The notes: generated from the sequence alone by a model not told the origin. Positions 16,748 to 26,440 are shown, counted from the first letter of the stretch. The stretch: DNA of 64,000 bases from Ottowia flava (GCF_042680565.1 NZ_JBHUEJ010000027.1:62001-126000); one strand, 5' to 3'. Translations and numbers: made by a program.

Positions 16748-18181
16748 TCAGGCCGCCGTCTGCAACAACTGCTGGCGCGCCTGCACGAAGCCGGCGCGGG
16801 CTTCCTGCCGCAGCGCATGGGCGCCGCCGCGCACCTGCGGCTGGCCGCCGACGTAGACCTTGTGGATCGCGCTGGTGCGGTGGCTGGCGAACACGTGGGC
16901 CGAGAGCGCGTCGGCACCATCCAGTCCCGCCAGGGCGCTGTGCTGCGCATCGAGCACCACCAGATCGGCCTGCTGGCCCACCGCCAGGCCGCCGATGGCG
17001 CGGCCCGCCGCCTGCGCGCCGCCCTGCACGGCGGCCAGGGTCATCGCGGTGGCGACCTGCGGCTGCGCGGGCGTGGCCATGACGTTGCGGCGGCGCGTGG
17101 CCAGGCGCTGGCTGTACTCCAGCACCATCAGTTCCTCGGCTGGGTTGACGCAAATGTGGCTGTCGGAGCCGATGCCCCAGGCGCCGCCGCCTGCCTGCCA
17201 CTGGTTCCAGTCGAAGATGCCGTCGCCCAGGTTGGCCTCGGTGGTGGGGCACAGGCCGGCCACGGCGCCGCTGGCGGCCGCGCGGCGGTATTCGTCGGCG
17301 TCCATGTGGGTGGCGTGCACCAGGCACCAGCGGGCATCGACCGGCGCGTGGTCGAGCAGCCAGGCCACGGGGCGCTGGCCGCTCCAGGCGAGGCAGTCGT
17401 CCACCTCCTGCGTCTGCTCGGCGACGTGGATGTGGATGGGCGCGCTCGCGTCGAGCGCCGTGAGTCCCGCCACGGCCTCGCGCAGCGCCTCGGGCGGCAC
17501 GGCGCGCAGCGAATGCGGGGCCAGGCCCAGGCGTACCGCGGGGACGCCTTCGATGCCTCGCGCGCTCTGCGTGTCGCACAGCGGCTTCAGGCGCTGCAGC
17601 AGCGCCAGCATGTTGTCGGTGCTGCGGATGAAGCGGCGCTGGCCTTCAGCAGGCGGCTTGCCGCCAAAACCGGCCGTCTGGTAGAGCACTGGCAGCAGGG
17701 TCAGGCCGATGCCGGCGCGCCGGGCGGCGCGCATCACGGCCAGCGCGAGCTCGGCATCGTCGGCGTAGGCGCGACCATCGCGGTCGTGGTGCACGTAGTG
17801 GAACTCGCACACGCTGGTGTAGCCGGCCTCCAGCATTTCCACATACAGGCCGAAGGCGATGGCCTCCAGCTGCGCGGGATCGAGCTGCAGCGCGAAGCGG
17901 TACATCAGCGTGCGCCAGCTCCAGAAGCTGTCTTCGCCGGCGCCGCGGTATTCGGTCAGGCCCGCGATGGCGCGCTGGAAGGCGTGCGAATGCAGGTTAG
18001 GCATGCCGGGCAGCACGGGGCCGGCGGCCCGCGCCACGCCGGCGGGCGCCGCCGCAGCGGACTGCACCTGCGTGAGCGCGCCGCTGGCACCATCCCAGGT
18101 CAGCAGCACGTCGCGCGCCCAGCCGGTGGGCAGCAGCGCGTGCGGTGCGAAGAGTTGGCGGGGCGGCAGCGTTGCGGTCAT
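16748..18181 (-). CDS. hutF: formimidoylglutamate deiminase
   Basis: This amidohydrolase-superfamily enzyme (477 aa) converts N-formimidoyl-L-glutamate to N-formyl-L-glutamate and ammonia. Metal-site motifs are visible: NLHSHAFQRAIAGL, IHIHVAEQTQEV, LVHATHMDADE and GIGSDSHI. ATG 18181 (MTATLPPRQL) is chosen because upstream codons overlap hutI; the family is usually ~455 aa, so a start slightly further in is possible. The hutI stop lies 73 bp upstream, and hutG follows 30 bp downstream. Confidence 0.95.
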   Translation of the reverse strand: MTATLPPRQLFAPHALLPTGWARDVLLTWDGASGALTQVQSAAAAPAGVARAAGPVLPGMPNLHSHAFQRAIAGLTEYRGAGEDSFWSWRTLMYRFALQLDPAQLEAIAFGLYVEMLEAGYTSVCEFHYVHHDRDGRAYADDAELALAVMRAARRAGIGLTLLPVLYQTAGFGGKPPAEGQRRFIRSTDNMLALLQRLKPLCDTQSARGIEGVPAVRLGLAPHSLRAVPPEALREAVAGLTALDASAPIHIHVAEQTQEVDDCLAWSGQRPVAWLLDHAPVDARWCLVHATHMDADEYRRAAASGAVAGLCPTTEANLGDGIFDWNQWQAGGGAWGIGSDSHICVNPAEELMVLEYSQRLATRRRNVMATPAQPQVATAMTLAAVQGGAQAAGRAIGGLAVGQQADLVVLDAQHSALAGLDGADALSAHVFASHRTSAIHKVYVGGQPQVRGGAHALRQEARAGFVQARQQLLQTAA

Positions 18182-18254
18182 GGGCAGGAAAGCATCAAAG
18201 GTGGCCGCCGCGACGCGGGCGATGGCCGGGGAAGGGGTGGCGGCGCTGGCGGGT

Positions 18255-19484
18255 TCAGGCACTGCGGTCCTCGGCCACCCGGCCCTGGCGTACCACGGCA
18301 CGCACCGGGCGCTGGCCGAACCAGTAGGCCAACTCGGAGGCGTCCTGCAGATCCCAAAGCACGAAGTTGGCCGGCCGGCCCACCGCCAGTTCGCCATGCG
18401 TGTCCTGCAGGCCGAGCGCACGGGCCGCGTGGCGGGTGATGCCGTCGATGGCTTCGGGCACCGTGAGGCGAAACAGCGTGCAGGCCATGTTGGCCATGAG
18501 CAGCAGGCTCAGGCAGGGCGAGGTGCCGGGGTTGTGGTCGGTGGAAACAGCCATTGGCACGCCGGCCGCGCGCAGCGCCTCGATGGGCGGCAGCTGCGTG
18601 TCGCGCAGGGTGTAGTAGGCGCCAGGCAGCAGGACGGCCACGGTGCCGCTGTGCTTCATGGCGTCGATGCCCGCTTGCGAGAGGTGCTCGATGTGGTCGC
18701 ACGACAGCGCACCGTAGCGCGCGGCCAGCGCGGCGCCGCCCATGTCGCTCAGCTGCTCGGCATGCAGCTTGACCGGCAGGCCCAGCGCCTGCGCGGCGCG
18801 GAACACGCGCTCGGTCTCCTCCAGCGAAAAGGCGATGCGCTCGCAGAACACATCAACCGCATCCACCAGCCCTTCGGCATGGAGCGCGGGCATCATCTCC
18901 TGGCACACGCGCTCGATGTACTCGCTGCTGCCGTTGGGGCGGTTGGCGTACTCGGGCGGCAGCGCATGCGCACCCAGGAAGGTGGTGCGCACGGTGACGC
19001 CGAAGGCCTCGCCCAGGCGGCGCGCCACGCGCAGCTGCTTGCGCTCGTGTTCCAGCGCCAGGCCATAGCCGGACTTGATCTCGATCGCGCAGACCCCTTC
19101 GGCCAGCAGGCTCTGCAGCCGGTGCGAGGCGCTGGCAAAGAGTTCGTCCTCGCTGGCCTCGCGCGTCGCCCGCACCGTGGAAACGATGCCGCCGCCCGCC
19201 TTCGCCACCTCTTCGTAGCTGGCGCCGGCCAGCCGCATGGCGAACTCGTTGGCGCGCTGGCCGCCGTAGACCAGGTGCGTGTGGCAGTCGACCAGCCCCG
19301 GCGTGACCAGCGCACCGCCGCCGTCATGGCGCGGAGCCTTGGCGTATTCGGCGGGCACGGCGTCGGGCGCGCCCAACCAGCGGATCTGAGCGTCGACCAC
19401 GGCGATGGCCACGGGTGAGCCGTCCGCACCGCGCAGGTCGGTCCAAAGCCCATCGGCGCTGGGGAGTTGGTGAAACGGTGTCAT
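18255..19484 (-). CDS. hutI: imidazolonepropionase
   Basis: The 409-aa enzyme hydrolyses 4-imidazolone-5-propionate to formimidoylglutamate. Amidohydrolase motifs are present: VDCHTHLVYGGQRANEF near residue 70, EIKSGYGLALE, LHAEQLSDMGG and STDHNPGTSP. Length is normal for HutI. It is the third catabolic gene of the leftward operon. A repeat copy (19492-19559) lies between its start and the hutD stop, so its ribosome-binding region abuts repeat DNA. Confidence 0.96.
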   Translation of the reverse strand: MTPFHQLPSADGLWTDLRGADGSPVAIAVVDAQIRWLGAPDAVPAEYAKAPRHDGGGALVTPGLVDCHTHLVYGGQRANEFAMRLAGASYEEVAKAGGGIVSTVRATREASEDELFASASHRLQSLLAEGVCAIEIKSGYGLALEHERKQLRVARRLGEAFGVTVRTTFLGAHALPPEYANRPNGSSEYIERVCQEMMPALHAEGLVDAVDVFCERIAFSLEETERVFRAAQALGLPVKLHAEQLSDMGGAALAARYGALSCDHIEHLSQAGIDAMKHSGTVAVLLPGAYYTLRDTQLPPIEALRAAGVPMAVSTDHNPGTSPCLSLLLMANMACTLFRLTVPEAIDGITRHAARALGLQDTHGELAVGRPANFVLWDLQDASELAYWFGQRPVRAVVRQGRVAEDRSA

Positions 19485-19491
19485 GGCTGTG

Positions 19492-19559
19492 TACTATCAA
19501 TTAAATAGCTGGCTGCGCAAGCTGCGCTAGGGCTGGAGCCTGATTTTGTTCAAAACCAG
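19492..19559 (+). repeat. short interspersed repeat, copy 5
   Basis: Degenerate copy: ATAGCTGGCTGCGCAAGCTG, GCTAGGGCTGGAGCC and TTGTTCAAAACC. It fills the hutD-hutI gap within the hut operon, on the opposite strand to the genes. Confidence 0.7.
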
Positions 19560-19572
19560 GTGCTGCGCACCG

Positions 19573-20166
19573 TCAGGATGTGCGGTCGTCGGCCTGGCGC
19601 CCGGACGCCGACCAGCGTACCGCGATCAGGCGCGCGTTGGGGCCGGTTGGGCGCAAGGCCAGCTGGGCAGAGGGTGTCGTCCACCACAGACCCTGGCCCG
19701 TGCGGAGCGCGTGGCCGTCGCCCACTTGCCAGTCGTCTTGCACCGCCAGCAGCAAGCCCATGCGACTGGGCGGCAGCGGATGTGCTTGCACGATCACCTC
19801 GACCGCGGCGCGGCCGCTTGCACGTCGGCTCATCACATTGAAATCGGTCGACACGTCGCCCAGCAATTCGCAGGCCAGCGGCGTGTCTCCGCTGAAGGCA
19901 AACGGTGCGAACGGCGTCGCCAAGTGGTGGTCCACACCGTCGCCCTTCAGCCAGACGCCGTCGCCGTCCAGCAATGCAATGGTCCGGTCCACGCCGGGGA
20001 AGGCCGAGAACGGCCCGGCCTGCGTGATGCTGGCCACGCTGACGCGGAAGTCAAAGGTGCTGGTGTCCGCACCGGGCGGCCAGCACAGGATTTCGCGCGT
20101 CGTGCCGCCGCCGTTCTTCCACGGCGTGGGCGCGATGGCATCGAGAGTGAAGGCGTGCAAGGTCAT
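19573..20166 (-). CDS. hutD: HutD family protein
   Basis: This 197-aa cupin-fold protein has the HutD signature near the N-terminus (APTPWKNGGGTTREI) followed by FDFRVSVASI and FSAFPGVDRTIALLDG. HutD is found in hut operons; in Pseudomonas it limits pathway flux, possibly by binding formimidoylglutamate or urocanate, and it is not an enzyme of the route. ATG 20166 (MTLHAFTLD) is chosen over GTG 20193. It lies 55 bp downstream of hutU and upstream of hutI. Confidence 0.92.
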   Translation of the reverse strand: MTLHAFTLDAIAPTPWKNGGGTTREILCWPPGADTSTFDFRVSVASITQAGPFSAFPGVDRTIALLDGDGVWLKGDGVDHHLATPFAPFAFSGDTPLACELLGDVSTDFNVMSRRASGRAAVEVIVQAHPLPPSRMGLLLAVQDDWQVGDGHALRTGQGLWWTTPSAQLALRPTGPNARLIAVRWSASGRQADDRTS

Positions 20167-20221
20167 TGGCAGCTCGGCGAAGAGCGCGCGCACAACCGGT
20201 CGCGGCCGGCGCGCACCGCCT

Positions 20222-21919
20222 TCACTTGATCATCGGCAGCTTCAACCCGAACTTCTTCGCCTTCTCGATCGCCAGTTGGTAGCCCGCGTCGGCATGGCGC
20301 ATCACGCCGGAGCCGCAATCGTTGACCAGCACGCGCGCCAGGCGCTTCTCGGCGGCTTCGGTGCCGTCGCACACGATCACCATGCCGGAGTGCTGCGAGT
20401 AGCCCATGCCCACACCACCGCCGTGGTGCAGGCTGACCCAGGTCGCCCCGCCGGCCACGTTGAGCATGGCGTTGAGCAGTGGCCAGTCGGACACGGCGTC
20501 GGTGCCGTCCTTCATGGATTCGGTTTCGCGGTTCGGGCTGGCGACGGAGCCGGTATCCAGGTGGTCGCGGCCGATCACGATCGGGCCTTTCAGCTCACCG
20601 TTCTTGACCATCTCGTTGAAGGCCAGGCCGGCGATGTGGCGCTCGCCCAGGCCCAGCCAGCAGATGCGCGCCGGCAAGCCCTGGAAGCTGATGCGCTCCT
20701 TGGCCATGTCCAGCCAACGGTGAGTGTGCTTGTTGTTGGGGAACAGTTCCTTGATCTTGGCGTCGGTCTTGTAGATGTCTTCCGGGTCACCCGACAACGC
20801 CACCCAGCGGAACGGGCCTTTGCCTTCGCAGAACAGCGGGCGGATGTAGGCGGGCACGAAACCAGGGAAGTCGAAGGCGTTCGCGAGGCCTTCGTCAAAC
20901 GCCACCTGGCGGATGTTGTTGCCGTAGTCCACCGTGGGCACGCCCATCGCGTGGAAGTCCAGCATGGCCTGCACGTGCACCTTGCAGCTTTGCGCGGCGG
21001 CCTTGGTCAATGCGGCGTGCTGGGACGGGTCGGCCATGGCGGCTTTCCACTGGTCCACGCTCCAGCCCATGGGCAGATAGCCGTTGATCAGGTCGTGGGC
21101 CGAGGTCTGGTCGGTCACGATGTCGGGCTTGGGGCCGCCGGCCTGGGCGCGCTTGACCAGTTCGGGCAGCACCTCGGCCGCATTACCCAGCAGCGCGATG
21201 GAGACAGCCTCGCCTTTCTCAGTGTGCTGCTTGATCAGCGCCAGCGCATCGTCGATGTCCTTGGCCTGCTTGTCCACGTAGCGGGTGCGCAGGCGGAAGT
21301 CGATGCTCGACTGCTGGCACTCGATGGTCAGCGAACAGGCGCCGGCCAAAGTCGCGGCCAGCGGCTGCGCGCCGCCCATGCCGCCCAGACCGGCGGTGAG
21401 GATCCACTTGCCCGTGAGGTCGTTGTTGAAGTGCTGGCGGCCGGCTTCGACAAAGGTCTCGAAGGTGCCCTGCACGATGCCCTGGCTGCCGATGTAGATC
21501 CAGCTGCCGGCCGTCATCTGGCCGTACATGAACAGGCCCTTGTGATCCAGCTCGTTGAAGTGCTCCCAGTTGCCCCATTTGGGCACCAGGTTGGAGTTGG
21601 CGATCAGCACGCGCGGCGCGTCTTCATGCGTCTTGAAAATGCCCACCGGCTTGCCCGATTGCACCAGCAGTGTTTCGTCGGCTTCCAGGTCTTTGAGCGA
21701 TGCCAGGATCTGGTCGAAGCATTCCCAGTTGCGTGCGGCGCGGCCAATGCCGCCGTACACCACCAGGGCCTGAGGGTTCTCGGCCACCTCTGGGTCGAGG
21801 TTGTTCTGAAGCATGCGGAATGGTGCTTCGGTGAGCCAGCTCTTGCAGCTGAGGTCGCTGCCGCGCGGGGCGCGGATCACGCGGGTGGGGTCCAGGCGAG
21901 GGTCGGTGGCGGTGGTCAT
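20222..21919 (-). CDS. hutU: urocanate hydratase
   Basis: The 565-aa enzyme converts urocanate to 4-imidazolone-5-propionate using tightly bound NAD+. Characteristic stretches are ENPQALVVYGGIGRAARNW, GKWILTAGLGGMGGAQPLA (dinucleotide-binding region), LLGNAAEVLPELV, DQTSAHDLINGYLPMGWS and SLHHGGGVGMGYSQHSGMV. Length is standard. ATG 21919 is preceded by AAAGAGG at a good distance; upstream codons run into the intergenic gap. It is the first catabolic gene after the ABC importer genes, 62 bp behind livF. Confidence 0.97.
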   Translation of the reverse strand: MTTATDPRLDPTRVIRAPRGSDLSCKSWLTEAPFRMLQNNLDPEVAENPQALVVYGGIGRAARNWECFDQILASLKDLEADETLLVQSGKPVGIFKTHEDAPRVLIANSNLVPKWGNWEHFNELDHKGLFMYGQMTAGSWIYIGSQGIVQGTFETFVEAGRQHFNNDLTGKWILTAGLGGMGGAQPLAATLAGACSLTIECQQSSIDFRLRTRYVDKQAKDIDDALALIKQHTEKGEAVSIALLGNAAEVLPELVKRAQAGGPKPDIVTDQTSAHDLINGYLPMGWSVDQWKAAMADPSQHAALTKAAAQSCKVHVQAMLDFHAMGVPTVDYGNNIRQVAFDEGLANAFDFPGFVPAYIRPLFCEGKGPFRWVALSGDPEDIYKTDAKIKELFPNNKHTHRWLDMAKERISFQGLPARICWLGLGERHIAGLAFNEMVKNGELKGPIVIGRDHLDTGSVASPNRETESMKDGTDAVSDWPLLNAMLNVAGGATWVSLHHGGGVGMGYSQHSGMVIVCDGTEAAEKRLARVLVNDCGSGVMRHADAGYQLAIEKAKKFGLKLPMIK

Positions 21920-21980
21920 GTGCAGGCCTCTTTCAGGTCGGTTCGATTGAACGGTGAAGACAATGGGGCGGGCGTTGCGG

Positions 21981-22685
21981 TCAATGCATGCCGAGGTAGG
22001 CGGCGGCGAGTTCAGGGTCGTTGCGGGCGTCGGCGGCGCTGCCCTGCCAGGCGACATCGCCCGACTCCAGCACGCACACGCCATCGGCGATGGCCAATGC
22101 GCGCTCGGTGTTCTGTTCCACCAGCAGCACCGTCATGCCTTCGTCGCGCAAGGTTTTGAGCGCCTGGTAGCACAGGTCGATGACCTTGGGCATCAGGCCC
22201 AGCGACAGCTCGTCGATCATGATGAGGCGCGGGCGCGTCATCAGCGCACGACCAATGGCCAGCATCTGCTGCTCACCCCCCGACAGGTTGCCGGCCAACG
22301 AATCCAGGCGTTCACCCAGGCGGGGGAACAGCGCCAGCACGCGGTCGCGGTCTTGCGCAAAGTAGCTCGCGGGGTGGATCACGCCACCCACGCGCAGGTT
22401 CTCTTCCACCGTCAGGTCCTTGAACAGGCGGCGGCCTTCGGGCGAAATGGCAATGCCACGGCGCACGCGTTCGGTGGGCGGCAGTTGGCCGATGTCCTGT
22501 CCGTCAAAGTGGATCTGCCCGCCTTGCTGGGCGACGTGCCCGGCGATGCACATCAGCGTGGACGACTTGCCGGCGCCGTTGGTGCCCAGCAAGGCCGTTA
22601 GCGTGCCGGCCTTCAGGTTCAGCGACAGGTCGTGCACCGCGCCAAAGGCGCCGTAGCCGCAGGCCAGGTTTTTCAGCTCAAGCAT
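21981..22685 (-). CDS. LivF-type ABC transporter ATPase (HAAT family)
   Basis: The 234-aa ATPase has a Walker A motif (GTNGAGKSST), the ABC signature NLSGGEQQMLAIGRAL, Walker B LIMIDELSLGLMP and the switch His in LLVEQNTERA. The end of Walker B reads DE and the LGL/MPK segment is typical of LivF. It pairs with the LivG-like ATPase, whose stop overlaps its start by 8 bp. Because the whole importer is transcribed into hutU, the substrate is probably histidine or urocanate rather than branched-chain amino acids. Confidence 0.93.
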   Translation of the reverse strand: MLELKNLACGYGAFGAVHDLSLNLKAGTLTALLGTNGAGKSSTLMCIAGHVAQQGGQIHFDGQDIGQLPPTERVRRGIAISPEGRRLFKDLTVEENLRVGGVIHPASYFAQDRDRVLALFPRLGERLDSLAGNLSGGEQQMLAIGRALMTRPRLIMIDELSLGLMPKVIDLCYQALKTLRDEGMTVLLVEQNTERALAIADGVCVLESGDVAWQGSAADARNDPELAAAYLGMH

Positions 22686-23484
22686 GGGCGGCCTCCGGCG
22701 CGGCCGATTCGGCCAGGGTGTCGTTGCCCAGGTAGGCGGCGCGCACCACCGGGTCGTTCATCACGGCGCGCGGCTCGCCGTCGGCGATCTTGCGGCCGTT
22801 GTCCAGCACCACCAGGCGCTGGCAGATGCGCATGACTTCGCCCAGGTTGTGTTCGATCAGCACAATGGTCACGCCGCTGCGGTTGATGTCCGCAATGGTT
22901 TCGGCCAGAGACCGCGCTTCTTTGGAGTTGAGGCCGGCCAGCGGCTCGTCCAGCAACAGCACACGCGGCTTGAGCGCCAGCGCCCGCGCCATCTCCAGCC
23001 GCTTGAGCACGCCCAGCGGCTGCGTCCCCGGCAGTTGATCGGCGCGCTCGGCAATGCCGACGCTGCGCAGCAACTCCAGCGCGCGCGCCTGCTCGGCGCT
23101 CTCCGACACATGCATGAGCGACGCCAATGGTGACGCCGTCTTGGCTGAACCCGCGGCCAACGCCACGTTCTCCAGCAAGGACAGGTGGCGCAGCGGCTTG
23201 ACCAGCTGCTGCGACAGGGCCAGGCCGCGGCGGATGCGCTTTTCAATCGCTAGGCCGTCGAGCGGCTGGCCGTCCAGCGTGACGCTGCCTTCCTGCGCGC
23301 GCACCACGCCGGTGATGGAGCGCAGGCAGGTGGTCTTGCCGGCGCCGTTGGGGCCGATCAAGCCCAGCAGCTCGCCCGGGAAAAGGTTGAACGACACGTC
23401 GTCGATGGCTTTGAGGCCACCGAAGCGCACCGTGATGTGCGAGACCACCAGCAGCGGGGCCACCGCCTCATACGTTGTGCTCAT
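22678..23484 (-). CDS. LivG-type ABC transporter ATPase (HAAT family)
   Basis: The 268-aa ATPase has Walker A GPNGAGKTTCL and the LivG-specific segment FGGLKAIDDVSFN at the N-terminus. The signature region is LPGTQPLGVLKRLEMARALAL, in which the usual LSGGQQR is replaced by LGVLKR, as in many members of this group, and Walker B is VLLLDEPLAGLN. ATG 23484 (MSTTYEAVAP) overlaps the livM stop by four bases, so translation is coupled. It works with the adjacent LivF-like ATPase on the LivH/LivM permease pair. Confidence 0.93.
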   Translation of the reverse strand: MSTTYEAVAPLLVVSHITVRFGGLKAIDDVSFNLFPGELLGLIGPNGAGKTTCLRSITGVVRAQEGSVTLDGQPLDGLAIEKRIRRGLALSQQLVKPLRHLSLLENVALAAGSAKTASPLASLMHVSESAEQARALELLRSVGIAERADQLPGTQPLGVLKRLEMARALALKPRVLLLDEPLAGLNSKEARSLAETIADINRSGVTIVLIEHNLGEVMRICQRLVVLDNGRKIADGEPRAVMNDPVVRAAYLGNDTLAESAAPEAAHA

Positions 23485-24365
23485 GGCTGGGCTCCCTTGG
23501 TCGCGGCGGCCGCCTGGGTGTTGGGTTTGGCCTTGGGTTTGCGCAGGCTTTCCACGATGCCGGCCAGGCCACCCGGTGCAAAGCGCATCATCAGGAACAG
23601 CAGGCCGCCGTAGACCAGCAGCTTGTAGTCGCCAATGAACTGGAACCAACCCGGCAGCGCGGTCAGCACCGCAGCGGCCACGGCAACCCAGAACACCGAG
23701 CCGATGCCCCCCACCACCACCATCGACAGCACGGTGATCGATTCGACAAAGCCGAAGCTGTCCGGCCCCACAAACTTGATCTGCTGCGAATACAGCGCAC
23801 CAGCCAGGCCGGCCAGCGCGGTGCCGATGGCGAACGCGGCCAGCTTGTAGCGCGGCACGTCAATGCCCAGCACGCGCATGGTGTCCTCGTCTTCGGCAAT
23901 GCCGCCGAAGACGCGGCCCATCCAGGTGCGGCGGATGAACACGCACAGCGCGGCGGTCAGCGCGGCCAGCACCACGCACAGCAGCATGAAGCCGACGTCG
24001 CCCAAGCCGGAATCGGGGAAACCGGCGATGCCCATTTCACCGCCCATCCATTCCTGCTGGCGCACCACGCCAATGAACAGAAAGCCGACGCCCATGGTGG
24101 TGACCGCAAGAAAATCGGCGCGCACGCGCAGCGACGCCAGGCCAACGATCACGCCGAGGGTGGCCGCCAGCAGGATCGACACCGGCAGCGTGGCCAGGAA
24201 AGGCCAGCCTGCCTGCGTCAGCATGGCGGAGCTGTAGGCGCCGACGCCCAGGAAGGCGGCGTGGCCCAGGCTGATCTGGCCGCAAAAGCCGGTGATCAGG
24301 TTCAGCGACAGCGCAAACAGCACGCTGATCGCGATGGTGGTGAGCAGGGAGATTTCGTAGTCCAT
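23481..24365 (-). CDS. LivM-type ABC transporter permease
   Basis: The 294-aa polytopic protein has about eight hydrophobic segments and the LivM signature LITGFCGQISLGHAAFLGVGAY near residue 20-40, with GRVFGGIAEDEDTMRVLGI in the cytoplasmic loop. It is the second permease of the hut-linked importer. Its stop overlaps the start of the LivG-like gene (ATGA), and the LivH-like gene lies 18 bp upstream. Confidence 0.94.
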   Translation of the reverse strand: MDYEISLLTTIAISVLFALSLNLITGFCGQISLGHAAFLGVGAYSSAMLTQAGWPFLATLPVSILLAATLGVIVGLASLRVRADFLAVTTMGVGFLFIGVVRQQEWMGGEMGIAGFPDSGLGDVGFMLLCVVLAALTAALCVFIRRTWMGRVFGGIAEDEDTMRVLGIDVPRYKLAAFAIGTALAGLAGALYSQQIKFVGPDSFGFVESITVLSMVVVGGIGSVFWVAVAAAVLTALPGWFQFIGDYKLLVYGGLLFLMMRFAPGGLAGIVESLRKPKAKPNTQAAAATKGAQP

Positions 24366-24383
24366 GGCAATCCGTCTCCGGGC

Positions 24384-25244
24384 TCAGCGCCGTGCAAAGA
24401 GGCCCTGCGGCCGCAGCATCAGCACCAGAATCAGGAAGGCGAACGCGATCGCGTTGCGGTCCATCACCTTGCCCAGGTAAGTGGTGCCGAAGGATTCGAT
24501 CAAGCCCAGCACCAAAGCTGCCATCAAGGTGCCGCGCACCGACCCCAAACCGCCCAGCACGATGATGGCCAGAGCCTTGTACGCCGGCACACTGCCCATC
24601 GTCGGCTCCACCAGGTTGTTCAGGATGGCGACCCACACGCCGGCAAAGCCTGCCAGTGCCGAGCCCACCAGAAAGTTCAGGTCGCGCACCGTGTTCAGGC
24701 GAATGCCGAAGGATTCGGCCATCTGCGGGTCCGACACCGTGGCCTGGCAGGCGATGCCGATGCGCGTGCGCGTCTGCAACCAGCCCAGCAGGCCGATGAT
24801 CAGCGCGCTGAACACGATCACGGCCAGCTCGGCCTGTTTGAACACCAGGCCGCCAATGGCCAGTTGCCCTTGCAGCGGTTGGTTGGTGAACGTCAGTCCC
24901 GAAGCGCCAAAGACGATGCGGAAGATCTCTTCACACGCGATGTACAGGCCGATCGAGGCGATCAAGGCCACGTAAGGCGGCCGGTCCAGCAAGGGCTTGT
25001 AGGCCAGGCGGAACATGGCCACGCCGCCGATGCTGGCGCCCAGCATGGCGGCCGCAAAAGCCATGAGCAGGCTGCCGGTGGCGTTGTGAACCACCACGCC
25101 GAGGTAGGCGCCCAGCGTGAACAGGCCGGCATGCGCCACGTGCAGAATGCGCAGCAGGCCGTAGACCAGCGTCAGACCGAGCGCAATGAGCGCGTAGATG
25201 CTGCCCTGGACCAGGCTTTGCGCGAGGAGTTCGAGGAACAGCAT
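24384..25244 (-). CDS. LivH-type ABC transporter permease
   Basis: The 286-aa polytopic protein begins LFLELLAQSLVQGSIYALIA, the typical LivH start. It contains AHAGLFTLGAYLGV and IVLGGLGSVRGTLMAALVLG in the later part. It is the first permease gene after the binding-protein gene (38 bp gap). Together with the LivM-like protein it would form the membrane channel of the importer feeding the hut pathway. Confidence 0.94.
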   Translation of the reverse strand: MLFLELLAQSLVQGSIYALIALGLTLVYGLLRILHVAHAGLFTLGAYLGVVVHNATGSLLMAFAAAMLGASIGGVAMFRLAYKPLLDRPPYVALIASIGLYIACEEIFRIVFGASGLTFTNQPLQGQLAIGGLVFKQAELAVIVFSALIIGLLGWLQTRTRIGIACQATVSDPQMAESFGIRLNTVRDLNFLVGSALAGFAGVWVAILNNLVEPTMGSVPAYKALAIIVLGGLGSVRGTLMAALVLGLIESFGTTYLGKVMDRNAIAFAFLILVLMLRPQGLFARR

Positions 25245-25282
25245 GAGCGCTCCGTGCGACGGTCAGTCAGGCCGCGCCGGAC

Positions 25283-26440
25283 TTACTTGCTCTCTTTGGA
25301 CGGCGGCGCCAGCAGCACCGGGTCGGAGATCACGGAGTGGCGGTGGAACGCCTTGTTCTTGACCACCTGCACCTGCACATCTTTCTTGACCTCGTGCAGG
25401 TCATTGAAGTTCAGGTCGCCGATCGGCGTGTCGAACTTGCCGGCCGCCATGGCGTCGCGCAGCGCAGCGCCGCCCTTGCCACCGGTCTTGCGCAGTCCAT
25501 CAAGCAGCACCGTCACCGCCGTGTACGTGGACGCTGCCACCATGTCGGCGCCTTCCTTGGTGGCGTCGCGGTAGGCGCTCAGGAAGGCCTTGGTCGCGGG
25601 GCGCTCGGAGTCGCGGTCCAGCGAGGTGGTGACCAGCACCCCTTCAGAGGCAGCGCCGGCGATCTCCATGAACTTCTCGGAGTCGTAGCCTTCCTGGCCA
25701 ATGATCGGCGCGGTGATGCCGGCGGCGCGCAGCTGCGCCACCAGCGGGCCAGCGGTGTAGTAGTAACCGCTGGCGTAGATCACTTCGGGGGTCTGCGACT
25801 TGACCTTGGCCACCAGCGGACCGAACTGGCGGTCCTGCAGGCTGTACTCGTGCTCGCCCACGATGTCCAGGTTGAACTTGGGTGCGCCTTCCTTGAAGCC
25901 CGCCGCCAGCGACTGGCCGAAGTCGTTCTTCACCGTGATCAGCGCAACTTTTTTCTTGCCCAGCTCGTTCACCAGCTTGGCGCCGGCGCGCCCTTGCACT
26001 TCACCCATGGCGGACACGCGGAACATGTAGTCGCCCACACGGGTGATGTCCGGGTGGATGGCGTAGGCCGTCACGTAAGGCACCTTGGCGTTTTGGAACA
26101 CGCCGGCCGACGCGCGCGTCGATGCCGAGTACGAGCCCGACACGCCACCCACCACCTTGTCGCGCTGGATCAGTTTGGTGGCGGCGGGCACGGCTTCCTT
26201 GGGCGACGCCTGGTCGTCGTACACCACCAGCTCAACCTTCTCGCCGTTGATGCCGCCCTTGGCGTTGGCTTGGGCCACGGCCAGCTTGGCGCCTTCGTGG
26301 GCCGACTTGCCATCCGCGGCGGCAAAGCCGGTCAGCGGGACCATCAAGCCGATCTTGATGTCGGCAAAGGCGGATGGGGCGGTTGCGGTCAACAGCAACG
26401 CAGCGGCGGCGCTCAGGACGGGACGGGTGAAGCGGGGCAT
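25283..26440 (-). CDS. periplasmic amino-acid binding protein of the hut-linked ABC importer
   Basis: This 385-aa type I binding protein has a Sec signal peptide (LSAAAALLLTATAPSAFA) followed by IKIGLMVPLTGFAAADGK, the usual LivK-like mature start. The periplasmic fold includes VVGGVSGSYSASTRASAG and EVIYASGYYYTAGPLVAQL. It is the first gene of the liv-hut operon; its promoter region carries two HutC-type operators. That context suggests histidine or urocanate as ligand; the sequence itself does not decide this. Confidence 0.93.
   Translation of the reverse strand: MPRFTRPVLSAAAALLLTATAPSAFADIKIGLMVPLTGFAAADGKSAHEGAKLAVAQANAKGGINGEKVELVVYDDQASPKEAVPAATKLIQRDKVVGGVSGSYSASTRASAGVFQNAKVPYVTAYAIHPDITRVGDYMFRVSAMGEVQGRAGAKLVNELGKKKVALITVKNDFGQSLAAGFKEGAPKFNLDIVGEHEYSLQDRQFGPLVAKVKSQTPEVIYASGYYYTAGPLVAQLRAAGITAPIIGQEGYDSEKFMEIAGAASEGVLVTTSLDRDSERPATKAFLSAYRDATKEGADMVAASTYTAVTVLLDGLRKTGGKGGAALRDAMAAGKFDTPIGDLNFNDLHEVKKDVQVQVVKNKAFHRHSVISDPVLLAPPSKESK

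Noticed and set aside
15932..18439. 835-aa open frame antisense to hutG/hutF
   Set aside because: Mirror frame of well-supported hut genes; composition (Arg/Gly/His/Gln) is non-biological.
19580..22159. 859-aa open frame antisense to hutD/hutU
   Set aside because: Spans several real genes on the other strand and has no recognisable domain.
23475..25574. 699-aa open frame antisense to the liv genes
   Set aside because: Gln/His/Arg-rich shadow of the LivM/LivH permease genes.
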